Source: G963663315 sp963668255 (lineage in GTDB: Bacteria > Pseudomonadota > Gammaproteobacteria > Arenicellales > Poriferihabitantaceae). From it: a stretch of DNA of 64,000 bases. Below are positions 38,837-49,400 of the stretch, in pieces. Under the pieces are notes generated by a model that did not search any database, was not told the DNA's origin, and worked only from the letters and a program-made list of their open reading frames with translations. The DNA lies in contig OZ220708.1 in assembly GCA_965116595.1 (NCBI GenBank), positions 186,001-250,000 on the forward strand. The letters are read 5' to 3'. Position 1 is the first letter of the stretch; every line of letters starts with the position of its first letter. The translations under genes and the position numbers were made by a program.

Positions 38837-39850
38837 ATGACGAAGTTTAAATCTGATTTAGTCCGCATTATCAAACAAAATTTTGATAATGCAGGTGTCG
38901 CTTATGACAACAACATGGATGTCTGTAGTTTGACGGCAAGCTATTTGGAAATGCTGAATAGAAGGATCGTTCCATTTCCCCGCACGGTTCATTTTTCCGA
39001 AGAAATACATAATTCGTTAGGTTCTCTCATAAGAGAATGCGACGTGGAGCGACAAGAAAAAGCGAGAGAGGCATGGACGACGGTCTTTTTCATTCGCTAT
39101 CTTCTTGCAGAAGGCCAAAGTGTCAATGGATTCCTGAGTACAAGGATTGAATTTGCGACGGGGAAAGGGAGCAGAGACGGGCTTTTATGGGATTTTGGTT
39201 TGCACCATTTCCATCTCAGTAGGAAACCCCATTCTGATAAGAAAATCTGGGAAAAAGGATTTGTCGAAAGATCGGACTATTTGCTTTTCGCTATAATAAC
39301 TCAGAACCACGCATACTTAGTAGACGTAAGACCGCACCAAGACCCTCAAAACCTCGGATGGGTTCGGCAGGAGTTGCGTAAAATCGTATATAGAAACTGG
39401 CCGGAATTGATTGAACCCCATATTCTTCGAGGTGTGCGGGGCGACATGGTGACGGATGAGGAACTCAGGGAACTCAGAAGAAAGAACGTCAATCACTGTC
39501 CAGAACTCGGCGGTAGGGCGGTCGCACCACTTGGTGGCGGAACTATGGCGGATGGTTCGAGCACTTTGTGCAAAGTCATGGCAATGAGGCTGCTGCATGA
39601 AATTGAACGTCATCAATCTTACTTCGACACTAAGCCGCCCGATCTTTTATCCGCACTCAAGGACAAAGGGCCAGACATAGCAGGTGAGATAGAATTCGAG
39701 CTTGTCTTATTGGACGAATTGAATCCATCAGCCGAACCAATTGATTCCTTGAAAGACAATCACTGTCTGAGTAAGGACCTATATTATTTTGGTTTGGCGG
39801 TGATGGAACGAACAACACGTTTACCTATAGCAATTTGTTTCAAAGAGTGA
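38837..39850 (+). CDS. Hypothetical protein in the RM island
   Basis: 337 residues; I do not recognise the family. It is soluble, with no membrane segment or clear enzyme motif. Recognisable stretches are HFSEEIHNSLGSLIRECDVE, GKGSRDGLLWDFGLHHFHLS, ERSDYLLFAIITQNHAYLVD and PELIEPHILRGVRGD. It is more AT-rich than hsdM or hsdR. It starts 37 bases after the hsdS stop (ATG 38837; the frame is open from 38801), and its stop is followed two bases later by the hsdR remnant, so it was probably in the operon before the downstream insertion. A defence-accessory role is guessed from position only. Confidence 0.65.
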   Translation: MTKFKSDLVRIIKQNFDNAGVAYDNNMDVCSLTASYLEMLNRRIVPFPRTVHFSEEIHNSLGSLIRECDVERQEKAREAWTTVFFIRYLLAEGQSVNGFLSTRIEFATGKGSRDGLLWDFGLHHFHLSRKPHSDKKIWEKGFVERSDYLLFAIITQNHAYLVDVRPHQDPQNLGWVRQELRKIVYRNWPELIEPHILRGVRGDMVTDEELRELRRKNVNHCPELGGRAVAPLGGGTMADGSSTLCKVMAMRLLHEIERHQSYFDTKPPDLLSALKDKGPDIAGEIEFELVLLDELNPSAEPIDSLKDNHCLSKDLYYFGLAVMERTTRLPIAICFKE

Positions 39851-39852
39851 CA

Positions 39853-39993
39853 TTGAAACCCATCACCGAAACCGAGGTCGAAGGCACCGCGCTTGAATGG
39901 CTTGCAGGTCTCGGCTGGAACATCGTCCACGGCCCGAACATCGCCCCCGATACGCCGGGCGCGGAACGCGCTGACTACAGCAAGGTGACGCTG
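39853..39993 (+). pseudogene. hsdR 5'-end remnant (first 47 codons)
   Basis: TTG-initiated frame encoding KPITETEVEGTALEWLAGLG to ERADYSKVTL, which lines up with residues 2-47 of the intact HsdR encoded at 43544 (KTITETEIEDAALEWLEGLG...ERADYGKVAL) with about 10 differences in 46. Similarity stops at 39993; the frame then runs into unrelated sequence belonging to the inserted module and ends at 40068. The original position of hsdR, directly after the 38837 gene, is therefore marked by this fragment. Confidence 0.88.
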
Positions 39994-40005
39994 ATGAAAT
40001 TCGGA

Positions 40006-40392
40006 TCAGTCAATACCCAAAGCCTCAAAAGCCAGCTTCTTGACACACGCTACAAGTATCTCTGTTGATACTTTTATGCCGGTCTTCTGGATTTCATTTA
40101 CAGCCTTTTCATACTGGCTTGCAGCGTTCCTTACATATTCTCCACCTTCTTGCGACAATCCATCCATGTAGGAAATGATAATACTTCGCCCTTCCAGTGT
40201 GCTTGCATCCAAAGTGCCTCCATCTAGCAAACCGGCTTGGATGGAACAAATAACAGAATAGTCAATGTTCGCCTGGTCATGATTCGGGAAAGCGGCATAC
40301 AGGTCTGACGGACATAAATTTGATGGATACGGCACATCATCGCGCGCGAAGTGTCGAAGAATGTTCAACGTCAATTCTGTGTTTTCTATCAT
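40006..40392 (-). CDS. Small protein of the methyltransferase/ATPase module, possibly DUF2513-like winged helix
   Basis: 128 residues from ATG 40392. TELTLNILRHFARDDVPYPS, then YSVICSIQAGLLDGG, IISYMDGLSQEGGEYVRNA and AASQYEKAVNEIQKTGIKVS. The layout (short helical start, a 'GLL' step, a 'GLSQEGGEY' turn) recalls YjcQ/DUF2513-type winged-helix proteins, which accompany many defence genes, but the match is weak. Last gene of the minus-strand module, 34 bases after the ATPase stop. Its stop lies 13 bases from the hsdR remnant. Confidence 0.62.
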   Translation of the reverse strand: MIENTELTLNILRHFARDDVPYPSNLCPSDLYAAFPNHDQANIDYSVICSIQAGLLDGGTLDASTLEGRSIIISYMDGLSQEGGEYVRNAASQYEKAVNEIQKTGIKVSTEILVACVKKLAFEALGID

Positions 40393-40426
40393 TGGTTCTT
40401 TACACCCTCTATCGGCAGGCATTCAC

Positions 40427-42088
40427 TCATGGTTTTGTGCTCCCGGATACCAGTTGTTTCACACGCCCTTTGATATTTTCGTACGTTACGGTTAAATGGT
40501 TTTTTGCGATCTTTGTCAACAAACCTGTATGGCCCACTACATTTCTGACTGGTTTGTACCTAACCGCATCCTTACACAAAGGCGCTGATTTAGAACCTTC
40601 CACCGTTACAGATAAGTAATCCATGCCCAGATAGCTCAATTTTCCCTGATCTTCCCGAATCTCAAAACTTATATTTGCCTTTCTTTTTCTATCAGCCTCC
40701 CTCTCTTCCCATGTCGTGGTTTCTTTTAGCGCACCGTCTTTGAGTTCCAATTCATGTTCCTTGATAAATTTTCGCAGTAAGTTTTCCGACAAAAAACAGT
40801 CAATATAAGCCAGCGAATTAAAGGCTGCGTCATCTCGTAAATCATCCAGCCAGGTCTCCACCTGATCTTTCGCGGGAGCTTCATCATCGGGTTTATATTC
40901 CTCTCGCGCAGCGGAGTACAAATCCCGCGCCTTTCGTTCTTTTCTGGTTTTTCTCGGATTTTCTTCGTCACCTTCTTTACCTCTTCCCAGTCGAAGTTCA
41001 TCCCATTTATCCATAATCCGGGGGAGAGCGTCACGCTTTAGAAAATCCAGCAGCGCCTGAAAATTCTCATCGTCCTCTACGATACCTTCCCGACTACTCG
41101 TGAATGGATCTTTCCCCGATTGATCCATGGAATCAAAGTGAATCTGTCCGTAAATGTAACTCTCAATAATTCTCTGTGTCGGTATATGTCGCAATATGTT
41201 TTTTTCACGTAATCGACCATTTACGAAAAGATCAATGGTGGCACGTTCTTCAGTGCCTGTGATTTTCAAGTTCCTCGGTTTTTCAACAGTCGCTAAAAAT
41301 CCTCTGATATCAAGAGTTGTAGGCAGATAAACAGCATCACCCTTCAGTTTCCCAAGTTCGGACACATAATCGTCTGTGTGCTGGTTTATCAGCCATAGAA
41401 ATTCCGTAGCGTCTGTCAAATCTTTGAGATCATCCATGGTAACTTCTTCATCGTTCACAAAGATCGTGAATTCCTTGTCAAGTAATGAGAACCGGAAACT
41501 CATTGCAAGCAGTTTCTTTATGTGGGGAATGGAGTTCTTTAACTGGTCTTTCGTTTCTTCAAAGACAATAATGGTCCCTTGGTCGTGACCACTTTGCAGG
41601 TCCGTGATCAAATCAAAATCCAAATCTTCAAGAGGATACTCTTCCGGTTGAAGGTCCTGGGTGATTGCTTCGTCCAAACCGGAATTGTCTATTATGCCCC
41701 CGATATAGGTGGCGCCGCAGGTTTTGGAAAAAACAGAAACCCTTTTCGCACAGGACAGTAACGCCAGTTTCCCAATTCCTTTTGCGCCAATGAAAGGTCT
41801 GTTGCTGGAGGTCTTCATGCGTCCATCAACCCGTTTGGAATAACCAATCTTCAAGAATTTTGATTGAAAATCTTCTCTATCCATCCCGGTCCCGTCATCC
41901 TTGATACTGAAAACGGAGTTCTCGCGATCAATGTTAATCCAGACATTCCTGGCATCGGCGTCCCAGGAATTGGAGATCGCCTCACCAAGAACAGTAATAA
42001 AGTTACGGTACAGATTGCGTCCAAGGTGGTTGAGGACACTCAACGAAATAGCGAACCGGAAAGTATTTTCGTCGTCAGGAAATGCCAC
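40427..42088 (-). CDS. GHKL ATPase, MORC/MutL-like, RM-associated
   Basis: 553 residues. The N-terminal GHKL ATPase is clear: N box VLGEAISNSWDADA (E36, N40, D43), SIKDDGTGMD (DxGxG) and the lid FIGAKGIGKLALLSCAKRV. A second domain (about 210-330, with ERATIDLFVNGRLREKNIL) fits the S5-like transducer of MutL/MORC proteins; the rest is charged and helical. Iyer, Abhiman and Aravind described such proteins linked to cytosine methylases as ancestors of eukaryotic MORC. It begins with GTG and overlaps the methylase gene by 14 bases. No nuclease domain is visible in it. Confidence 0.87.
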   Translation of the reverse strand: MAFPDDENTFRFAISLSVLNHLGRNLYRNFITVLGEAISNSWDADARNVWINIDRENSVFSIKDDGTGMDREDFQSKFLKIGYSKRVDGRMKTSSNRPFIGAKGIGKLALLSCAKRVSVFSKTCGATYIGGIIDNSGLDEAITQDLQPEEYPLEDLDFDLITDLQSGHDQGTIIVFEETKDQLKNSIPHIKKLLAMSFRFSLLDKEFTIFVNDEEVTMDDLKDLTDATEFLWLINQHTDDYVSELGKLKGDAVYLPTTLDIRGFLATVEKPRNLKITGTEERATIDLFVNGRLREKNILRHIPTQRIIESYIYGQIHFDSMDQSGKDPFTSSREGIVEDDENFQALLDFLKRDALPRIMDKWDELRLGRGKEGDEENPRKTRKERKARDLYSAAREEYKPDDEAPAKDQVETWLDDLRDDAAFNSLAYIDCFLSENLLRKFIKEHELELKDGALKETTTWEEREADRKRKANISFEIREDQGKLSYLGMDYLSVTVEGSKSAPLCKDAVRYKPVRNVVGHTGLLTKIAKNHLTVTYENIKGRVKQLVSGSTKP

Positions 42089-43169
42089 GGGAAATTAAAT
42101 GTTCAGGGGTTACAAGTAAATTTCCTATTGCTTCGGCAAGTTTGACTGGCACAGCATTCCCTATCCATCTCCCGACTTCCGAAAAGGAGGGTTTCTCCTC
42201 TGGTGGCAGAAACTCATAATAATGCGGAAATGACTGCAAAATAGCGGCTTCTCGAAGGGATATGGCCCGATCCTGTTCGGGATGCCCGAACCGGCCATTA
42301 CCATACCCGTAACACTGGGTTGTCATGGTCGGAGATGGATTGTCCCAAGTCATACGCGCATATACGCTGGCAAAGGTCTTGCCTGAAAGTTTACGGTGGC
42401 AATCAGCGCGCAAATCTTCCGGCCAGTCACGCCAAGTGCCCCCCGGCTTTGAGGCTCGAATACGGCGAAAATTGATTTCCGCCAATGATCGCGAGATGTG
42501 CAACGGGTCTATGGGATTTGGCTGGCCCGCTTCAATTTTATCGAGCGACCCTATTGCCTGACGAACAGATATTGCTTCTGCATGTGTCGGTTTCAGTGGT
42601 TCAAGTCCTACTGATCTTGAAGCGACCAAAACCAACCGTCTGCGTTTTTGAGGGATCCCGAATTCCTCACATTTCACTATGAACCACTTGACATGATAGC
42701 CTGCGCTATCCAGATTATCACAGAAATCATTAAAAACACGTCCATCCTTGTATTTGATCAGCGCCGGCACATTTTCCATGGTTACAAAGTCCGGCTGCAC
42801 CGTTACGGCCAACTCTCCAAATTTCGCAACCAGTTCCCATCTTGGGTCTTCGCCATAGCGATGTTTATACGTTGAAAATGGCTGGCACGGAGCGCATCCC
42901 GCAAGAACGGAAGGTACAGTACCCGTATAGTGGCTTTGAACTTCCCTGGCCGTTAGTTTCCCAACATCCCGAGCGAAAAAGCTGGCGTTGTTGTTTTTTT
43001 GAAAAGCGTATTTGCATCGGGCATCTACATCATATCCTGCGATGATATCGAAACCCGCCAGCATCAAGCCGTGACTGAGAGCTCCAATGCCGCAAAAAAG
43101 ATCAACGACCTGACCCCTGTCCTCGCCAGTGTAAGGCATCCCGTGTTCGGTTAACATGGAGTTAACCAT
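42075..43169 (-). CDS. C5-cytosine DNA methyltransferase
   Basis: 364 residues with all main m5C motifs: I (VVDLFCGIGALSHGLMLAGF), IV (GCAPCQPFS, catalytic Cys near 95), VI (TMENVPAL), VIII (GIPQKRRRLVLVAS), the target-recognition region (about 200-290), IX (SLREAAILQSFPH) and X (IGNAVPVKLAEAIGNLL). It would protect host DNA from a partner restriction activity or mark self for the GHKL protein. First gene of the minus-strand module. The target sequence cannot be deduced from sequence alone. Alternative start ATG 43157. Confidence 0.95.
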   Translation of the reverse strand: MVNSMLTEHGMPYTGEDRGQVVDLFCGIGALSHGLMLAGFDIIAGYDVDARCKYAFQKNNNASFFARDVGKLTAREVQSHYTGTVPSVLAGCAPCQPFSTYKHRYGEDPRWELVAKFGELAVTVQPDFVTMENVPALIKYKDGRVFNDFCDNLDSAGYHVKWFIVKCEEFGIPQKRRRLVLVASRSVGLEPLKPTHAEAISVRQAIGSLDKIEAGQPNPIDPLHISRSLAEINFRRIRASKPGGTWRDWPEDLRADCHRKLSGKTFASVYARMTWDNPSPTMTTQCYGYGNGRFGHPEQDRAISLREAAILQSFPHYYEFLPPEEKPSFSEVGRWIGNAVPVKLAEAIGNLLVTPEHLISRGIS

Positions 43170-43187
43170 GGCTTCGGGTTGCCATGG
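43149..43187. promoter_or_regulatory. Paired inverted repeats at the methyltransferase start
   Basis: GGTTAAC (43149-43155) and GTTAACC (43161-43167) form a 7-bp inverted repeat with a 5-base spacer over the start codon, and CCATGG occurs twice ten bases apart (43166-43171 and 43182-43187). The pattern could be an operator for autoregulation of the methylase module. Confidence 0.4.
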
Positions 43188-43543
43188 AACAACCGCTGCA
43201 CATTAGGTATCAGGTACCTTAAGGGTTGAAAAGGCTATTATACACTATAATCTTTTGCAGTGAGATTCTATTAGGGGCACTGACGCAGTGGTTGGGGCAG
43301 ATATTCCCAGCTCGGCTAATTGTGGAGTATGATCAGCCAGAAATATGTGATTGAAGTATGGGATGTTGTCAATGTTAAATGAAGGACAGCGATGTGCCTG
43401 CATAATGTATTTTCCAGTGAAGAGTTGAGGGCGATGTCAACTACCGAGGATTCCTCAGTAGTTCAATCCGAAGGTGAACGGACAGTTTCGCGAAAAGTAA
43501 ACCACTATAACCTCATCTTAAATTTGCTATCGCCTCCACTCGA
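43188..43543. other. Intergenic region between module and hsdR, with a possible short leader ORF
   Basis: About 355 bases between the divergent methylase and hsdR starts. It contains GGTATCAGGTACC near 43205, an AT-rich stretch (TTATACACTATAATC near 43236) that could hold promoter elements, and one short plus frame, 43392-43547 (51 codons, starting MCLHNVFSSEELRAMSTTE), whose TGA overlaps the hsdR ATG as ATGA. The short frame may be a leader peptide or the tail of a lost upstream gene; I have no homology for it. Confidence 0.5.
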
Positions 43544-46678
<3,135 letters not shown>

Positions 46679-46757
46679 TTATTGCCCCATCACACAAGCC
46701 TGCGCCCTGACGGGCTTGGCTCGTAGTGATTCCCCCCTCAGAGCCTGCCCGCTTCCA

Positions 46758-47507
46758 TCACAAAAAGTCGGCTTTGGTCGGTTTCTGCCGGGCGACCTGG
46801 ACTGCGTCCTCTATCGAGATTTTTTCGTTGAACAGTGCCCAGCCGGTCACTACTCCCGCTATGTTCGGTAAATTGGCTAATATTGAAATATCATCCAGAT
46901 TACGAACCGTGCCGCTGGAAATCACCGGGCAATTCAGCTCGGTCCCCATCTGCGTGGTATTAGCCATACTGCTTTCCGGCAACTCGTCATAGCGATCAAT
47001 ATCTGTATAAATAATCGCCGCGGCGCCGCAACGCTCGAATCGTTTGGCCAACTGCTGGGCGGTGAATGTCGATATGTGCTTCCAGCCATGGGAAACCACC
47101 TTTCCATCGCGCGCATCAATACTGATCGCAATTTTATCGGGATATTCCGCACATAAAGTCTCAACCAGTCTCTGGTCCACCACAGCCGCTGTGCCGAGCA
47201 CGATTCTTTCGGCTCCGCTTGTCATCCAACTTTCGGCCGCGGTCAGCGACCGGATGCCGCCCCCCACCTGAACAGGTATATTCGACCGGCTGATAATCTG
47301 CCTGATGATGTCGGAATTGTCGGTATGATCCTGGTGTTCGAATACCCCGTCCAGATCGACGACATGCAACCATTCCGCCCCTCCCTGTTCAAAATTCCTG
47401 GCCGCGTCCAAAGGTGAAATGTCGAATACTTGCGGGGCTTCAATGCTACCATGCTTGAGATTTACGCACCGCCCCTTGTGCAACTCGATATCTGGATAAA
47501 CTATCAT
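46758..47507 (-). CDS. HisA-like (beta/alpha)8 isomerase, orphan paralogue
   Basis: 249-residue TIM barrel of the HisA/HisF family: WLHVVDLDGVFEHQ, IPVQVGGGIRSL, AERIVLGTAAV, IAISIDARDGKV, IIYTDIDRYDE, CPVISSGTVRNLDDI and GVVTGWALFN, with both phosphate-binding turns. HisA normally isomerises ProFAR in histidine synthesis. Here the N-terminal catalytic strand reads YPDIELHKGRC, so the usual catalytic Asp (PALDL/PAIDL) is Glu. No other his genes are near. It could be the only HisA or a paralogue with another sugar-phosphate substrate. Confidence 0.75.
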   Translation of the reverse strand: MIVYPDIELHKGRCVNLKHGSIEAPQVFDISPLDAARNFEQGGAEWLHVVDLDGVFEHQDHTDNSDIIRQIISRSNIPVQVGGGIRSLTAAESWMTSGAERIVLGTAAVVDQRLVETLCAEYPDKIAISIDARDGKVVSHGWKHISTFTAQQLAKRFERCGAAAIIYTDIDRYDELPESSMANTTQMGTELNCPVISSGTVRNLDDISILANLPNIAGVVTGWALFNEKISIEDAVQVARQKPTKADFL

Positions 47508-47618
47508 GAAGTACCTCGCTGAAAGATCTCGTAAAACAGCCTTGCTTATGTTCCATGGATTGTTGTATTGGTAACGATTTTATACCATAACCGGGTTCAG
47601 TTACAGTTTTATTGAACT

Positions 47619-47639
47619 GCCCCCGACCTGATCGGGGGC
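47619..47639. terminator. Strong hairpin between hisA-like and fhs
   Basis: GCCCCCGA and TCGGGGGC form a perfect 8-bp stem with a five-base loop. It is followed by GGGGCCGGGG and by CAGGCTCTGCCCCTG. It sits downstream of the minus-strand fhs stop (47684), where it could end that transcript, but no T tract is obvious on either strand, so it may instead be another dispersed palindrome. Confidence 0.4.
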
Positions 47640-47683
47640 CGGGGCCGGGGACAGGCTCTGCCCCTGCATCCTTAGCGTTTCGC

Positions 47684-49351
47684 CTAGAACAGCCCTTCTA
47701 CAACGCCTTGATCATTGATACAGATTCGATTGGCGGCAGGTACCCTGGGCAGCCCGGGCATGGTCATGATATCTCCGCACACCACCACAACGAAACCGGC
47801 GCCGGCAGACAAACGTACCTCACGCACCGTCAGGGTATGTCCTGTGGGCGCGCCTTTTTTATCCGGGTCGGTCGAGAAGCTGTATTGTGTCTTGGCTATA
47901 CAAATGGGCAGGTTGCCATAACCGCCGGCCTGCAAATCAGCGATCTGATTCCTGGTTTTCTGATCTGCGGTGACTCCGTCTGCACGATAAATTTTAGTCG
48001 CAACAGCTTCAATTTTTTCCCATAACGGCATTTCATCGGGATAGGCAGTGGTGAATCGGGCTTCGCCGCTGTCTGCCATATCCGCTACAACCTGGGCCAG
48101 TTCAGTCGTCCCGTTTCCGCCTTCGGCCCAGTGATTCGCATCAATCGCCCTGACACCATATCCTTGCGTAACCTCCCTGACCGCAGCCAGTTCCGCCGGA
48201 GTATCCGCGCTGAACTGATTGATTGCAACCACCACCGGCAAACCGAATGATTTGATATTTTCAATATGCCGCGCCAGATTGACACAGCCGTCACGGACCG
48301 CTTTGACGTTTTCTTTCGCAAGATCGTTCTTACCGACGCCACCGTGCATCTTGAGCGCCCGCACGGTCGCAACCAGTACTACGGCATCCGGTTCGAGTCC
48401 CGCCTGGCGGCATTTGATGTCGAAAAACTTCTCTGCGCCGAGGTCAGCCCCGAAACCCGCTTCCGTTACCACATAATCCGCCATTTTCATCGCCGCACGG
48501 GTCGCGATCACCGAATTGCAGCCGTGCGCGATATTGGCAAATGGCCCGCCATGTACAAATGCGGGGTTGTGTTCCAGGGTCTGCACCAGATTGGGTGCGA
48601 TCGCGTCTTTCAGCAATACCGTCATCGGGCCCGGACCCATCACCGCCGAGGCCAGTACCGGCTTACGCTCACGGGTATAGCCAATCACAATTCTGCCGAG
48701 GCGTTCCTGCAGATCTTCCAGATTTCTGGACAAGCAGAAAATCGCCATCACTTCCGATGCGACGGTAATGTCAAATCCGTCTTCGCGCGGATAGCCGTTG
48801 GCGATACCACCGAGGGAATTGGTAATCTGTCTGAGGGCGCGGTCGTTCATATCCACTACCCGTCGCCATCCCACCCGGCGGGTATCGAGCTTCGCTTCAT
48901 TACCCCAATAAATGTGATTATCTATCAGCGCCGAAAGCAGGCTGTGGGCAGATGTGATCGCATGAAAATCACCGGTAAAGTGAAGATTGATATCCTCCAT
49001 TGGAATGACCTGTGCGTAACCTCCTCCGGCCGCACCCCCTTTCATTCCAAAACAGGGCCCCAGAGAAGGTTCACGCAGGCAAACCATGGTATTTTTTCCG
49101 ATCCTGCTCATGCCGTCGGTCAGGCCAACCGAGGTCGTGGTCTTCCCTTCACCGGCGGGAGTCGGCGTAATCGCCGTAACCAGGATCAATTTTGCGTTCG
49201 GCCTGTTTTTCAGCGAATCAATGTAATCCAGGCTGACTTTTGCCTTGGTATGGCCGAAAGGCGACAGCGCCTCGCCGGGGATACCAATTCTGTCGGCAAT
49301 TTCTGAAATGGGTTTGATGGCTGCCGCACGGGCAATTTCTATGTCGCTCAT
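47684..49351 (-). CDS. fhs: Formate-tetrahydrofolate ligase
   Basis: 555 residues, the normal length. P-loop TPAGEGKTTTSVGLTDGM near 65, PSLGPCFGMKGGAAGGGYAQ, the substrate region INLHFTGDFHA, DLGAEKFFDIKCRQAGL and the C-terminal GAGFVVVVCGDIMTMPGLP are all family signatures. It interconverts formate and 10-formyl-THF with ATP. Next to a formate dehydrogenase it probably passes C1 units between folate and formate, either supplying formyl groups for biosynthesis or sending methyl carbon toward oxidation. Confidence 0.97.
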   Translation of the reverse strand: MSDIEIARAAAIKPISEIADRIGIPGEALSPFGHTKAKVSLDYIDSLKNRPNAKLILVTAITPTPAGEGKTTTSVGLTDGMSRIGKNTMVCLREPSLGPCFGMKGGAAGGGYAQVIPMEDINLHFTGDFHAITSAHSLLSALIDNHIYWGNEAKLDTRRVGWRRVVDMNDRALRQITNSLGGIANGYPREDGFDITVASEVMAIFCLSRNLEDLQERLGRIVIGYTRERKPVLASAVMGPGPMTVLLKDAIAPNLVQTLEHNPAFVHGGPFANIAHGCNSVIATRAAMKMADYVVTEAGFGADLGAEKFFDIKCRQAGLEPDAVVLVATVRALKMHGGVGKNDLAKENVKAVRDGCVNLARHIENIKSFGLPVVVAINQFSADTPAELAAVREVTQGYGVRAIDANHWAEGGNGTTELAQVVADMADSGEARFTTAYPDEMPLWEKIEAVATKIYRADGVTADQKTRNQIADLQAGGYGNLPICIAKTQYSFSTDPDKKGAPTGHTLTVREVRLSAGAGFVVVVCGDIMTMPGLPRVPAANRICINDQGVVEGLF

Positions 49352-49400
49352 TAATTTAACCGGTCAGAGGTTGAAAGGTGTTTTACGGATAACGGGTTGG

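Noticed and set aside
48266..49306. Plus-strand open frame of 346 codons
   Set aside because: Antisense to fhs, whose motifs are complete; its translation looks random.
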